The notes under the pieces: generated by a model
Seen by the model: only the letters and a program-made list of their open reading frames with translations
What the model was told of the DNA's origin: nothing
The model's database searches: none
In this document: positions 1 through 10,113 of the stretch, piece after piece
How the letters are laid out: every line of letters starts with the position of its first letter
Numbering within the stretch: position 1 is the stretch's first letter
Assembly (NCBI GenBank): GCA_948739805.1
Contig: CAPYID010000025.1
Span: 1 to 29,874 of the forward strand
Length of the DNA stretch: 29,874 nt
Direction of reading: 5' to 3'
From: an uncultured Clostridia bacterium
GTDB taxonomy: Bacteria; Bacillota; Clostridia; TANB77; CAG-508
Program-made: the position numbers and the translations under genes

Positions 1-142
1 TTATTTTTCCGTTAATGTTTAGAAATTTTTGGGACATTTTCAAAAGTTATTGACATCCCTTTTAATATTTTTTTGAAATAAAAAATATTTGCATTTTACT
101 AGTTAGCCATAAAATTAAGAGAAGATATCTCCAAAATATTAC

Positions 143-183
143 AAAGTCTGTAATACTAATTAAATATTAATGTTACAGACTTT
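143..183. terminator. Hairpin downstream of the glucan synthase gene
   Basis: An 11-bp inverted repeat (AAAGTCTGTAA / TTACAGACTTT) encloses an A/T-only loop just past the stop of the giant minus-strand gene. It is T-rich on both sides, so it can act as an intrinsic terminator, most simply for the glucan synthase transcript. The first 140 bases of the window contain no gene that I can recognise. Confidence 0.6.
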
Positions 184-197
184 TGATTAATATTTTT

Positions 198-3100
198 TTA
201 CATTAATGCCTCTATTTCATATATTTCTCCATTGCCTACTAGTTTTATTTCTTTCTCTTCTTTTCCGTTTACAAATATTTTTTCTACTCCTGTATTTTTT
301 CCATTTAAGTTTTTTACTTTGATGTTGTATAACGTTTTTTTGTATTTGTATTGTATGCTGTATTCTTTCCAATCACTTGGTATACATGGTTCTATTTTTA
401 ATTTTCCTTCTTCTATTTTTAATCCTAGTATATATTCTATTCCTGCTCTATAATACCAGCTCGAAGAACCTGTATACCATGTCCAGCCTCCCCTACCTAA
501 TAGATCTGTTCCTCCATATATATCTGCTGCTATTACATATGGCTCTACTTTATATTTGTTTGCTTCATCTTTTGTTTTTGCATGTTCTATTGGATTTATC
601 ATTCTGTAGTATTCATATGCTTTGTTTCCAAATCCTAATAGGGTTTCTGCAATTATTGCCCATACTGCCGCATGTGTGTATTGTCCTCCGTTTTCTCTTA
701 CTCCTGGTAAATACATTTTTATATATCCTGGTTCTAGATTGCTTTTTTCAAATGGTGGATCTAGCAATTTTATTATTCCTGTTTCTTTGTCTACTAGATG
801 ATTTTCTAAACTTTCCATTGATATATATTTTTTGTCATTGTCTCCTGCATTTGATATTACCGACCATGATTGAGCAATACTGTCTATTCTACATTCTTCG
901 TTTTCTATTGTTCCCAACACATTTCCATCATCCATAAATGCTCTTTTGTACCATCGTCCATCCCAACCAGCTGTATTTAATGCCTTTTTTAGTTCTTGTT
1001 TCGTTTCTTCATATTTTTGTATCTTATCTTTTACATCTTCATCTTGCATATTTTTCATTAATTCAATAAATCTGTCTAGTATTGTATATAGGAAGAAACC
1101 TAACCATACACTTTCTCCTTTTCCTTGTATTCCTACTTTGCTGAAGCCATCATTCCAGTCTCCTGATCCTATCTTTGGTAAACCATTTTCTCCAAAGTTT
1201 AGTGATTTTTCTATTGCTCTTATACAGTGTTTAAATACACTCTCTTTTATGTCTGATGGAAGATGGATATCATAAATTTCATTTTCTCCTTCTTTTAACA
1301 GATTTCCATTTATATATTCTACTTCCTCTTTTAATATTCCTAAATCACTAGTTGCTTTAACATATTCTGCTACTGCATATGGTAACCATAATAAGTCATC
1401 TGAAAATCTTGTTCTTATTCCCCTACATGATTCTTCGTGCCACCAGTGTTCTACATCTCCTTCTATGAATTGATGTGCACATTGTTTTAATATTTGTTTT
1501 CTTGTTATCTCTGGTTCAATATATTTTAATCCTAATGTGTCTTGTAATTGGTCTCTAAATCCTATTGCTCCTCCTGATTGATAAAATGCCGATTTTCCCC
1601 ATAGTCTACATGCTATAGTTTGATATAATAACCAACCATTTAACATTATATCCATTGATTCTGATGGTGTTTTTACTTGTATATTTGATATTTTTTGTTT
1701 CCAGTATTCTTTTACCTCTAGTAATTCTTTTTTGCATTTTTTTATGTCTGAATATTTGTATGCTACATCTTGTACTTCTAACGATTTTTCCTCTTCACCT
1801 ATTATTAACGATATTTCCTTATTTTCATATGGAGAAATTGTTACATCTATTTGTATTGCTATACATGAATTGTTTCCTAATGAGTTTTCGTTTGTTAATG
1901 AAATTTTTTCTAGCCCTTCTGGTGTTCCTATATTTCCATTTCCTATAAAACTAATTTTGTTTCCTGTATATGAGTTTATTGGCTCACTACATGATACAAA
2001 CACTATTTTTCCTACTCCATTTCCATATAAATTTTCTGCTGATATTAAGTTTGCATTTTTGTTGAATTCTAAGTTTATATATCCATTTGATTTTATCTCA
2101 TCTTCTCCTAATACTGGTTTTATATAATATACTAGGCTTAAATTTTTCTTGTCTTGTGTTGTATTTTTTAAGTTCAAAATATTTACTTTTACACTATCTT
2201 TAGTTGGAACAAATACCTCTACTTCTTGTGTTATTCCACAGCTTGAGTGATAATATTTTGCATAACCAAATCCATATATTACTGAGTATTCATTTTCATC
2301 TGGTTTAGGATTTTTTCCAATTGACCAACTTTCACTTAAGTCTTTGTCTTTTATATAAATTATTTCTGATGGTTCGTCTGTTATTCCATTGTTTGACCAT
2401 GCTGTTATTCTATTTAGTCTACTGTTTTTGCTCCAAGTGAAACCTCCCATGTTATTTGTTACTAGTGTCCCAAATTTTTCATTTGCCATTACATGACTCC
2501 ATACTGTTGGTATTGGATTATTTATATTTTGCTTTATCCTATATTCTTTTCCGTCTTCTGAGAAACCTCCATATTCATTATAATATTTTAGATTTTTAAT
2601 ATTAAAGTAATTGTTTATATTTTCAAATTCTGGTTTTATTATATTTTCCTTTTTGTCCCCAGCAATATTTTTTATAGAATATGAGAAGTCTTCTTCTAGT
2701 TCATTTAATACATTTTTTATGCTTCCTTTGTTTGCTTCTATTATGAAGTTTGCTCTTAGTAGAAATAGTTCTAAATCTTCCTTGTCGTCTATTATAAATA
2801 TCCCTGAGTTTAATAAATATGATAATTGTGTGTTTGCTACCTCTTTGAATATTGCTTCTCTTAAATATTTTTCATATGAATTTTTTTCTTCGTCTAAGAT
2901 TATTAAGTCAAATTTTATGTTTCTGGTTCTGAAAAATTCATATGCTTTTAAAATTTCTCTTATTACAGATATGTTATCAATGTTTTTTATTCTTAATAAT
3001 ACTATTGGTAAGTCCCCTGATATTCCATATTTCCAAAATTCTTCTTGTGAATGCTTATTTGTGGATAGTTTATTTGTATATAGCCTTTTCATTGGGTTTT

Positions 3101-6100
3101 GGAATATTATATATGGTAGCATTCTTTGATAATCTTTTAAATTATCACTGTTTACTCTTAGATATTTTGCTTCTTCTTCTACTCTTACTCTTGAGAGTTC
3201 ATATTCTCTGTTTATGTTTTCTTCATTTAAATAATATTCTAGGTTTTCTAATACTTCATCTTTATTTTCCGATGCTGTTATGACAAAGTTTAAACATACT
3301 TTTTCATTTTTTGGTATTTTAATTGTTCTCCTAAATGCTATTACTGGTTCAACTTGTCTTGTCATCTTTTTAGAGAAAGGAATTGAGTTTTCCACATATT
3401 TATCCACAGTATTACCATTTACTTCATATTCTACCTCTCCTACTGTATTTTCCGCCTCTGTGTAAAAGTATGTCCCAACATAGATTTCTTCCTCATTTTC
3501 CCTTTTATTCCTTTTTATTAATATTGCTTCCTTATCTTCAATATATTCATATGCTAGCCCTAAATTATTAAATGCTCTATGTGAATAGTCTTGCTCTTTT
3601 GTTGATAATATAGGTTCAAATATTGATGATATTTCAATGGTTTCTTCTATATTAGAGTTATTTTTTAGAGTTATCTTTCTTATTTCTGTTCCTGTACTTT
3701 GTGCTACTACTATGTCTAGTATTGTTTCAATGTTTTCATCATTTCTTATTAATTTGTTTCTATCTGGTGCAAAACTTATGCTGTATCTATCTGGCTTATT
3801 TGTGAAACCATCTACATTTGCCTTCCATATTTTCTTTGTCCTTATATTTTTTATATAAAAGTAAATTCCGCCCTTTTTATCATTGGTCTCTTTAAATCTA
3901 TTTATTGTTATATTTTTGTAAGTGCTATATCCTTCACCTTTTGCATTCATTATTACACTATAATTTTCATTTGATATAACATTTGCTGGAACTAGGTTTT
4001 CGTTTATTTTTGTGTATACATTTTCTTCATAATTATCATAACCTGTATATTTTATTTTTTCTATTTTTTCCTTTTTCTCTTTTGTTATTAACATATTTTC
4101 TGGCATTCTTTCTTGAAGTAAAACGTCTATTGCTTTTATTTCTGGGTTGCTCATAAATCTCTTTTGTAATATATTATCATTGAATAAATTGTTTATTGAT
4201 AATAGAATTAGTCCTTGATGATGTGCCATATAGGTTTTTACTGGTACATTTTTGCTTGTTTTATTTAGCCTTTCAGGTGTATAGTCTATTGATTCATAAA
4301 ATCCATATTTTCCTAGCATTTCTTGTGCTTCTAATTTCTTGATATTTGCTAAAACTTCTCTTGGATAGTCGTTTATAGCAAGCATTGATCCATATGTTGA
4401 GACTACCATTTCGTCTGCTAATCCTCTTTTTAAACCAAGCCATGGAATTCCAAATGCTTTATATTGATAATTATTGTTTAAGTCTTTCATATTAAATGCT
4501 GCTTCACTTATCCCCCAAGGTATCCCTAATTTATTGGTATATTCTTGTTGACTTTTTATCATGAATTTGCAAGATTCATCTATTAGACTTCCTGGGTATT
4601 TAGCAATGTTTATGTGTGGCATTAAATATTCAAATGCTGTTCCTGACCAAGAGATTAGTCCTTTGTAATTGTTCATTTCTGTTAATGTCCTGCTTAAACT
4701 TGTCCAGTGCTTTTCTGGAATATCTCTTTTTGCTATTGCTACAAAACTTGCTTGTCTTGCTTCTGATGCTAGTAAATCATAATAAGTGTCTGTTAATTTG
4801 TTCTCTTCTATATTAAATCCTATTGATAAAAGCATTTTTTCTTCATCATATAATACACTAAAGTCTGTGCTGTCTATTATTCTGTCTATTTCATCTATTA
4901 GGTATTTTACTCTATCTTTATATTGTGTAAATTCTTTCTCTTTTAAGAATTGTTTTACTGTATATAAAAATCCAATAAAATTCCCACTATCGACTGTTGA
5001 AATATATCTAGGTATCAAAGGTTCTAGGGTTTTTGTGTTATACCAATTATATAAGTGTCCATTCCATTTTGGTAGTTTAGAAATTACTCCTAGCGTAATT
5101 TCTAATTTTGTAATTGTAGCTTCTAAATCTATATATTTTAAGTCATATGCGGATATGATTGCAAGTAACCCTAATGCTATATTTGTTGATGATGTTCTAT
5201 ATACTACTTTTTCTTTTCTGTCTTCTTGATAATTGTCTGGTGGAAGATAATTGTTTTCTTTGTTTATATATTTATTAAAGTATTCCCAAGTATCTTTTCC
5301 AATTCTTTTTAAATATTCTTTTTCATCTTCGTTTAATTTTGTAAGTGGGGCTTCTATGATATTTTCTTTACTTATATAACAGCAAATTATTGGTGCAATT
5401 AGCCAAATTGCTCCTAATATTATACTTACTGGCAAATACATTATTCCTATTACAATCATTATAATTGCAAATATTACATTAATCCACATTTTTAGGTAAT
5501 AGTTTTTTATACCATTTTTTGCTTGTTTTTCTGCCTGTTCTGATGTTGTCCATTCTAATAAATATTTATGTGTTACAGTCATTCTATATATTGTTTTTAT
5601 AATGGCTACTAGGGATATAAATGCTTTGTATGGAAGTACTGAAAATTCTATTATTGCTCTTATTAAACTTGCTTGCAGTCCTCCTATGCTTTTTGAAAAA
5701 CTTTTTTGCTTTTTTATTCCTTCTTGTTTGAATACAATATAATTTATATAATCTAATATTGTTGGCATTATAATACTTAGTATTGATACAGTTAGTGCTA
5801 TTCCAATTTTTGCATTTATAAATATTTTTAGGAATAGTAAAAATATTATATTTACAAATGCTGTGATTTCTAATAAACTTCTTCTTAAGTTGTCTATAAT
5901 TTTAAATCTTGATAATAGGTTCATTCTTGGATTTTTTATCCATTTTACTATTTGCCAGTCTCCTCTAATCCATCTAGCTAGTCTTGTTATAAATGTATTA
6001 AAACTGCTTGGGTATCCATCTAATAGTAATATATCTGATACTAGTGCACATCTTAAATAGTTTCCTTCTAGTAAGTCGTGACTTAATACAGTGTTTTCTG

Positions 6101-8282
6101 GAATTTGATTTTTTAATATTGCCGAAAATGTCTGTAAGTCATATATTCCTTTTCCTGTGAATATTCCTTCATCAAAGTTGTCTTGATATATGTCTGAAAT
6201 TGCATTTGTATATGAATCTATTCCTCCCATTCCTGCAAATATTTCTACGAATTTACTTTTTTTACTTGATATTAAGTCTATTCCAACTCTTGGTTGCATT
6301 AGGGCATGACCTGATATTATTCTCATTTTTTCATTATCTAATTCTGGTATGTTTAGTATATGTGCCATTGCTCCAACTAGCTGTAAGCCTGAGTTTAATA
6401 CTAGATCTGTGTCTGCGTCTAATGTTATTATATATTTTATTTTTGGAAGTTTATTTTCTCTTTTTATATTCCAGTCGTTTATTGTGTTAACTCTGAAGAC
6501 ATTTTTTATATTGCCTAAAAGGTATTCGTTAAACTGGTTTAATAGTCCTCTCTTTCTTTCCCATCCTAAGAAGTGCTCCTCTTTTCCATTCCATTGTCTA
6601 TTTCTATATATAAAGTTAAAGATTGGTAGTCCTTCTTTTTTGTATTTATTATTTAATTCTTTTAAGGTTATTTCTGCATTTTCTATTATTTTTTCATCAT
6701 ATGGCTCTTTCTTGTTTTTTGATGTCGTACAGTCCCCTAATAGTGTAAAGTAAATATTCTCACTCTTATTGGCTAAATAGAATACCTCTAGCTTCTCTAA
6801 TAGTGCTTTTGTTTTTTCTCCACTATCTAAAACCGTAGGTATTACTACCATTGTAATATATTCTTCTGGTATTCCTTTTGAGAAATCCATTTTTGGAATT
6901 AATTTTGGTTTTACTGTTTTGTTTAATATTGTTTGAATTATTTTTATTACTGCTTCTGTTGCTGGAATTAATATTAAGATGAATTCTATTATTACTGTTA
7001 TAACATTTAGCATTTTCGGACGCCAAAAGGGCGCCCCTACATCTGCCCCTACAATTGTGCTAATCGATAATATTACTGTAAGGATTAATGATATAATTGA
7101 TATGACGGATATATATAGCCCTACTTTATTTATGTTCTTTTTATGGCTAATTTGTAGTGCTTCATATAACTGTTTTATTCCATCATCAATTAAGTAATAC
7201 CCTATGTGTGCTCTTTTTGTTTCTCCTTCTTTTTCATATACATTGCTTGCTAGTTCTAGCGCCTTTTGAGATATATATATTTCTGATAATTTTACTTTTC
7301 TTGATATTTCTTTTACTTTGTTTCTATAATATTCTTTTGTTGTATAGTCCATGTTGTCATATACTTTTACTGGGTCTTGTTTTAGTATTTCTTCTACTCC
7401 ATTTATACTTTCAAATACTTTTACAAAGTTCATTCTTTGTAGTTCATGTATACTTTTTATGGAGTTTCCTAGTGATACTTTCTTTATCGCTATATCATAA
7501 TGCTCTTTTTTACTTACCTCTTCAACTGTTAATCCTTGCTTTTTTACTTCTTCTTCTAATATATTTAAATATGGTATTCCTTGTCTTCCATACTTTTTTA
7601 ATTTAAATGATAGGTATTCAATGAATTCATATCTATTTCCACCAATATCTACATTTTTTGCATCATACATGATTTTGAATTGCTGATCTTCTTTGGGTTT
7701 CTTTTCTAAAAATCTTTCTACTAGACTTTCTACTTTTAATTTCTGTAGTTGTGCTGAATAGATGCTTTCACATATTCTTCTTATTTTTTCTATTAATACA
7801 ATTTTGAAAAATAAGTTTATATCCCATATTTCTTCCATGTTTAAAGTCTTTTTGTTCTGATAACTTTTTAATAATTCCTTTATATTTTCTAATTCTAATT
7901 TACCATCTGTGTATAATATTATTTCTGCTGCTAAACAATATATCCTTGCATATCCTTTATACTCTCCATTTGCTATACCTATAAAGTTTTTATATTTTTT
8001 TAATGGTAATTCTTTTATTATTCCCTTTACAGTCTCTTCAATCACATAATAATTGTCTAATAACCATTCTCCAGCAGGATGAATTTGTATTCCTGTTTTT
8101 AAGTTTACATTTAATATATCATATGTTTTAGTGATATAATTAAAGTTATCTTTTAACCTTGGTATTGGATATGTTTCTTTATTAGATTTAGAGCATAATA
8201 TATGCTCTGATGCGAGATTCTCTAAGTATTTTTGTAATTGATTTTTATCTAAAACAATTCCATTAACATTATATGGTAACAT
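198..8282 (-). CDS. Cyclic beta-1,2-glucan synthase (GT84 + glucoamylase-like + GH94)
   Basis: A 2694-aa inner-membrane enzyme of the NdvB/ChvB/Cgs type, which polymerises UDP-glucose into beta-1,2-glucan and cyclises or trims it. An N-terminal cytoplasmic region is followed by two membrane helices near residues 388-446. A GT84 glycosyltransferase follows, with LDADTD (~622), HDLLEG (~734) and RWIRGDWQ (~772), then a second membrane cluster (~800-1010). Next come a glucoamylase-like domain (~1050-1480) and GH94 beta-sandwich and (alpha/alpha)6 modules, with SGGAIGFRDQ (~2240) and GDWNDG (~2375) carrying the expected catalytic Asp. The length is close to the proteobacterial enzymes (about 2800 aa). 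The start is backed by AGGAAGTG upstream of ATG. It is monocistronic, between its own terminator and a hairpin-bounded neighbour. Oddity: a short palindromic repeat is translated in frame at residues ~414-421. About eleven CGG trinucleotides occur on the coding strand, none as a codon. Whether the product is cyclic or linear cannot be told from sequence. Confidence 0.95.
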   Translation of the reverse strand: MLPYNVNGIVLDKNQLQKYLENLASEHILCSKSNKETYPIPRLKDNFNYITKTYDILNVNLKTGIQIHPAGEWLLDNYYVIEETVKGIIKELPLKKYKNFIGIANGEYKGYARIYCLAAEIILYTDGKLELENIKELLKSYQNKKTLNMEEIWDINLFFKIVLIEKIRRICESIYSAQLQKLKVESLVERFLEKKPKEDQQFKIMYDAKNVDIGGNRYEFIEYLSFKLKKYGRQGIPYLNILEEEVKKQGLTVEEVSKKEHYDIAIKKVSLGNSIKSIHELQRMNFVKVFESINGVEEILKQDPVKVYDNMDYTTKEYYRNKVKEISRKVKLSEIYISQKALELASNVYEKEGETKRAHIGYYLIDDGIKQLYEALQISHKKNINKVGLYISVISIISLILTVILSISTIVGADVGAPFWRPKMLNVITVIIEFILILIPATEAVIKIIQTILNKTVKPKLIPKMDFSKGIPEEYITMVVIPTVLDSGEKTKALLEKLEVFYLANKSENIYFTLLGDCTTSKNKKEPYDEKIIENAEITLKELNNKYKKEGLPIFNFIYRNRQWNGKEEHFLGWERKRGLLNQFNEYLLGNIKNVFRVNTINDWNIKRENKLPKIKYIITLDADTDLVLNSGLQLVGAMAHILNIPELDNEKMRIISGHALMQPRVGIDLISSKKSKFVEIFAGMGGIDSYTNAISDIYQDNFDEGIFTGKGIYDLQTFSAILKNQIPENTVLSHDLLEGNYLRCALVSDILLLDGYPSSFNTFITRLARWIRGDWQIVKWIKNPRMNLLSRFKIIDNLRRSLLEITAFVNIIFLLFLKIFINAKIGIALTVSILSIIMPTILDYINYIVFKQEGIKKQKSFSKSIGGLQASLIRAIIEFSVLPYKAFISLVAIIKTIYRMTVTHKYLLEWTTSEQAEKQAKNGIKNYYLKMWINVIFAIIMIVIGIMYLPVSIILGAIWLIAPIICCYISKENIIEAPLTKLNEDEKEYLKRIGKDTWEYFNKYINKENNYLPPDNYQEDRKEKVVYRTSSTNIALGLLAIISAYDLKYIDLEATITKLEITLGVISKLPKWNGHLYNWYNTKTLEPLIPRYISTVDSGNFIGFLYTVKQFLKEKEFTQYKDRVKYLIDEIDRIIDSTDFSVLYDEEKMLLSIGFNIEENKLTDTYYDLLASEARQASFVAIAKRDIPEKHWTSLSRTLTEMNNYKGLISWSGTAFEYLMPHINIAKYPGSLIDESCKFMIKSQQEYTNKLGIPWGISEAAFNMKDLNNNYQYKAFGIPWLGLKRGLADEMVVSTYGSMLAINDYPREVLANIKKLEAQEMLGKYGFYESIDYTPERLNKTSKNVPVKTYMAHHQGLILLSINNLFNDNILQKRFMSNPEIKAIDVLLQERMPENMLITKEKKEKIEKIKYTGYDNYEENVYTKINENLVPANVISNENYSVIMNAKGEGYSTYKNITINRFKETNDKKGGIYFYIKNIRTKKIWKANVDGFTNKPDRYSISFAPDRNKLIRNDENIETILDIVVAQSTGTEIRKITLKNNSNIEETIEISSIFEPILSTKEQDYSHRAFNNLGLAYEYIEDKEAILIKRNKRENEEEIYVGTYFYTEAENTVGEVEYEVNGNTVDKYVENSIPFSKKMTRQVEPVIAFRRTIKIPKNEKVCLNFVITASENKDEVLENLEYYLNEENINREYELSRVRVEEEAKYLRVNSDNLKDYQRMLPYIIFQNPMKRLYTNKLSTNKHSQEEFWKYGISGDLPIVLLRIKNIDNISVIREILKAYEFFRTRNIKFDLIILDEEKNSYEKYLREAIFKEVANTQLSYLLNSGIFIIDDKEDLELFLLRANFIIEANKGSIKNVLNELEEDFSYSIKNIAGDKKENIIKPEFENINNYFNIKNLKYYNEYGGFSEDGKEYRIKQNINNPIPTVWSHVMANEKFGTLVTNNMGGFTWSKNSRLNRITAWSNNGITDEPSEIIYIKDKDLSESWSIGKNPKPDENEYSVIYGFGYAKYYHSSCGITQEVEVFVPTKDSVKVNILNLKNTTQDKKNLSLVYYIKPVLGEDEIKSNGYINLEFNKNANLISAENLYGNGVGKIVFVSCSEPINSYTGNKISFIGNGNIGTPEGLEKISLTNENSLGNNSCIAIQIDVTISPYENKEISLIIGEEEKSLEVQDVAYKYSDIKKCKKELLEVKEYWKQKISNIQVKTPSESMDIMLNGWLLYQTIACRLWGKSAFYQSGGAIGFRDQLQDTLGLKYIEPEITRKQILKQCAHQFIEGDVEHWWHEESCRGIRTRFSDDLLWLPYAVAEYVKATSDLGILKEEVEYINGNLLKEGENEIYDIHLPSDIKESVFKHCIRAIEKSLNFGENGLPKIGSGDWNDGFSKVGIQGKGESVWLGFFLYTILDRFIELMKNMQDEDVKDKIQKYEETKQELKKALNTAGWDGRWYKRAFMDDGNVLGTIENEECRIDSIAQSWSVISNAGDNDKKYISMESLENHLVDKETGIIKLLDPPFEKSNLEPGYIKMYLPGVRENGGQYTHAAVWAIIAETLLGFGNKAYEYYRMINPIEHAKTKDEANKYKVEPYVIAADIYGGTDLLGRGGWTWYTGSSSWYYRAGIEYILGLKIEEGKLKIEPCIPSDWKEYSIQYKYKKTLYNIKVKNLNGKNTGVEKIFVNGKEEKEIKLVGNGEIYEIEALM
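7017..7052. repeat. Short palindromic repeat translated within the glucan synthase gene
   Basis: CGGACGCC-AAAA-GGGCGCCCCTACA is followed by a second TGCCCCTACA. It matches the style of intergenic repeats at 10445-10469 and 13511-13538 (palindromic GC-rich core followed by CYCCTACA or a relative). It is open in the reading frame and adds a short Gly/Ala/Pro/Trp peptide between the first two membrane helices, where a length change should be tolerated. Confidence 0.7.
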
Positions 8283-8464
8283 TTATTTCACTTCCTAAAA
8301 GTCTTATTTTTTTATATCCTTAGAAACTTATCGCTATCAGATAAATTTCTTTAGAAAATAATCCTATTTTTCTTAGTTTGACCTTATTTGGAAATTTTTA
8401 TACATATTGAAATGCAATTAAAATGTTGTTTAAATTTTTCGAATTATAATGTATATAAAATTCA

Positions 8465-8484
8465 CCACGAGGTATACCTCGTGG
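8465..8484. terminator. Perfect 20-bp palindrome, probable terminator
   Basis: CCACGAGGTATACCTCGTGG is fully self-complementary. It lies just past the stop of the minus-strand 134-aa gene and before the glucan synthase promoter region. The T-tract on the minus side is weak, so termination is inferred from position and stem strength. Confidence 0.55.
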
Positions 8485-8491
8485 CTTTGGA

Positions 8492-8896
8492 TTATTTTTG
8501 GATCGTTTTATTATATTCTCTTCTTATGTATATATATTTTTTATGATGATCCATGGGATAAAATTCTATCTTTTCTTTAGCAATCCATAGATATAATACT
8601 TTATAGTACCCTCCTATTGGATCATGCATTTGATAATACCATGGAGTTTCCTCCGTTTCATATGTGACCAGCAACCGATTACCATTACGGTATTTATATA
8701 ATGTCGTAGATTCACTTAAGTATTCTTGTTTACTCTTTGGTTTGTTTATTAACTCCAAAGTAAAACTTATATCTATCAAGATTCCATTTTCATTCAATTT
8801 TTCTTTTCCCATCTTTCCTCTACTTGTTAGGTATTTCCACAGTTCCCCTTCTCTTATGTACTCATTATCGATTATCCTCTTTACATTTCCTGCCAT
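8492..8896 (-). CDS. Hypothetical protein, 134 aa
   Basis: I do not recognise this protein. It is soluble with no signal peptide or membrane helix, and rich in aromatic and charged residues in the C-terminal half (WYYQ, YYKVLYLW, EFYPMDHHKK), suggesting a small beta-rich fold. GAGAGG lies eight bases before the ATG, which supports the start, and a strong palindrome follows the stop. It appears to be a single-gene transcript. One codon is notable: CGG at 8675-8677 (residue 74, followed by TTG) is read in frame here, because the +1 alternative stops after about 17 codons. This is the only in-frame CGG I found in an apparently undisturbed reading frame, so the validity of this gene matters for the CGG frameshift hypothesis. 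Confidence 0.6.
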   Translation of the reverse strand: MAGNVKRIIDNEYIREGELWKYLTSRGKMGKEKLNENGILIDISFTLELINKPKSKQEYLSESTTLYKYRNGNRLLVTYETEETPWYYQMHDPIGGYYKVLYLWIAKEKIEFYPMDHHKKYIYIRREYNKTIQK

Positions 8897-8958
8897 AATT
8901 ATACCTCTCTACTTTTAGCTTTTAGCTATTTGCTTGTTACATAATCATTTTACAAAAA

Positions 8959-9779
8959 TTATGTTAAAAAGTCAAGTGTTTGGTTTGCCCAGCTGATTTC
9001 TTCTGCTATTTTTCCATAGTTTTTCTTTAGGATTTCTCTGTCTAACATGTCTATTTTTCCGTCTTCGTTTAAGTCATAGATTCCTTTGTGTTTTTTGTTT
9101 TCTTCTGTTATGTCTAATCCGTAGTTGTCATTTATGTCTACTAAATCATCTATCTCTATTTCTCCACTTTCTGCTACATCTCCTGCCACTAGAGCTTGCT
9201 CTTCTATTTCTATTATGTCATCTTTTTCTCTCACTTGTAGTTCTATTTCTTCTGGTGCTTCTATGTCTATGTATCTCATTGGTACATAGTAGTTTGTTCC
9301 TTCTTTTGTTTCGTTTGTTATTTGGTAGTACAATATGAATTTGTTATTGTTCCTCCTAGATAATTGCTTGATAGTCCATTTACTCCTGATATTCCCCCTA
9401 TATAAGCACTGCTAGATGTCCCCATTCTTCCAATATTCGTTCCACATATCGCCCCTATTAAAGTACTTCTGTCACTATACATATTAATGTCAAGACACAC
9501 ATTTTTCATTTATTGTTACTTTTGAAGATGTGGGTGTTTCTGTACTTTCTGTATTTTCTCTGTTTTCTATGGTTTCTTTGCTTTCTGTGGTTCCTTCACT
9601 TTTTATGGTTTGTCCGTTTTCTGTCGTTTCCCCTTTTCTAGTGTTTTACTTTCATCTGCTGACAGATTTGTTTGTATAATATTTTTGGCAGTGTTTATTG
9701 GTATAGAAAGCCCTGCTAATTTGCTTCCCGCAATTAGCAGTAGTACCATTGCTATACTAAATATACTTATTTGTTACAT
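8959..9779 (-). pseudogene. Decayed secreted surface protein with GLUG-like and dockerin-like remnants
   Basis: Pieces in three reading frames, read from 9779 leftward, make up a typical secreted surface protein. There is a signal-peptide-like helix (IAMVLLLIAG) whose second codon is TAA where AAA would be expected. A Thr/Glu-rich linker follows in a shifted frame, then a Gly/Ser-rich GLUG-like stretch in another (9318-9509). The C-terminal 124 aa (8959-9333) end in a dockerin-like module with DINDN and DLNEDGKID calcium-loop motifs. The breaks are a nonsense mutation and frameshifts in both directions, none at CGG, so ordinary decay or internal deletion is the best reading. It begins directly after the toxin operon terminator, with no RBS or promoter visible. 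The intact protein would probably have been cell-surface exposed. Confidence 0.75.
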
Positions 9780-9786
9780 TTTGATT

Positions 9787-9828
9787 AAAAAAATAAGAAT
9801 CCCTTACGGAACTCTTATTTTTTTATTG
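9787..9828. terminator. Bidirectional terminator after the RelE-like toxin gene
   Basis: AATAAGAATCCCTTACGG and its near-complement form a stem flanked by A7 on the left and T7 on the right. It lies immediately downstream of the minus-strand toxin gene stop and would terminate transcription on either strand. Confidence 0.8.
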
Positions 9829-9836
9829 CAGTTCTT

Positions 9837-10112
9837 TTAGTTTTTAATCTTCATATACATTTTTTCTATTCCTACTTCTAAAACTAATATTGTTATTTCT
9901 AGCTCATGTATTTCACATACTATTCTATAATCCCCAACTCTATATCTCCATTGTCCTGCTCTATTTTCTTTTAATGCTTTTCCATGCTGTCTTGGGTTTT
10001 CACAACCTTCAAGATTTTTTTCTATCCACCCTACTATTAAACTAGCTATATGTTTATCTAATTTTTTTAATTGTTTTTTTGCTTCGTCTGAAAATATTAC
10101 TTTGTATTTCAT
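9837..10112 (-). CDS. RelE/ParE-family toxin
   Basis: A 91-aa protein with the RelE fold signature: an N-terminal YKVIFSDEAKKQLKKLDK strand-helix, a central QWRYRVGDYRIVCEI strand pair with basic residues, and a final strand VLEVGIEKMY. The family consists mostly of ribosome-dependent mRNA endonucleases that halt translation during stress; ParE relatives target gyrase, and sequence alone does not separate the two here. The antitoxin gene lies directly upstream, with one base between its stop and this ATG, giving a classic coupled antitoxin-toxin operon. The family's usual C-terminal HR..Y motif is replaced by GIEKMY, so the catalytic residue set may be atypical. Confidence 0.85.
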   Translation of the reverse strand: MKYKVIFSDEAKKQLKKLDKHIASLIVGWIEKNLEGCENPRQHGKALKENRAGQWRYRVGDYRIVCEIHELEITILVLEVGIEKMYMKIKN

Positions 10113-10113
10113 A

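Noticed and set aside
232..7606. Many plus-strand and a few minus-strand reading frames opposite or within the glucan synthase gene
   Set aside because: They are antisense or alternate-frame shadows of an AT-rich gene, rich in Phe/Leu/Ser, with no RBS or family resemblance.
9318..9779. CGG-linked shift as explanation for the breaks in the surface-protein relic
   Set aside because: The frame changes there do not coincide with an in-frame CGG and have mixed signs, plus a nonsense codon, so this is ordinary decay.
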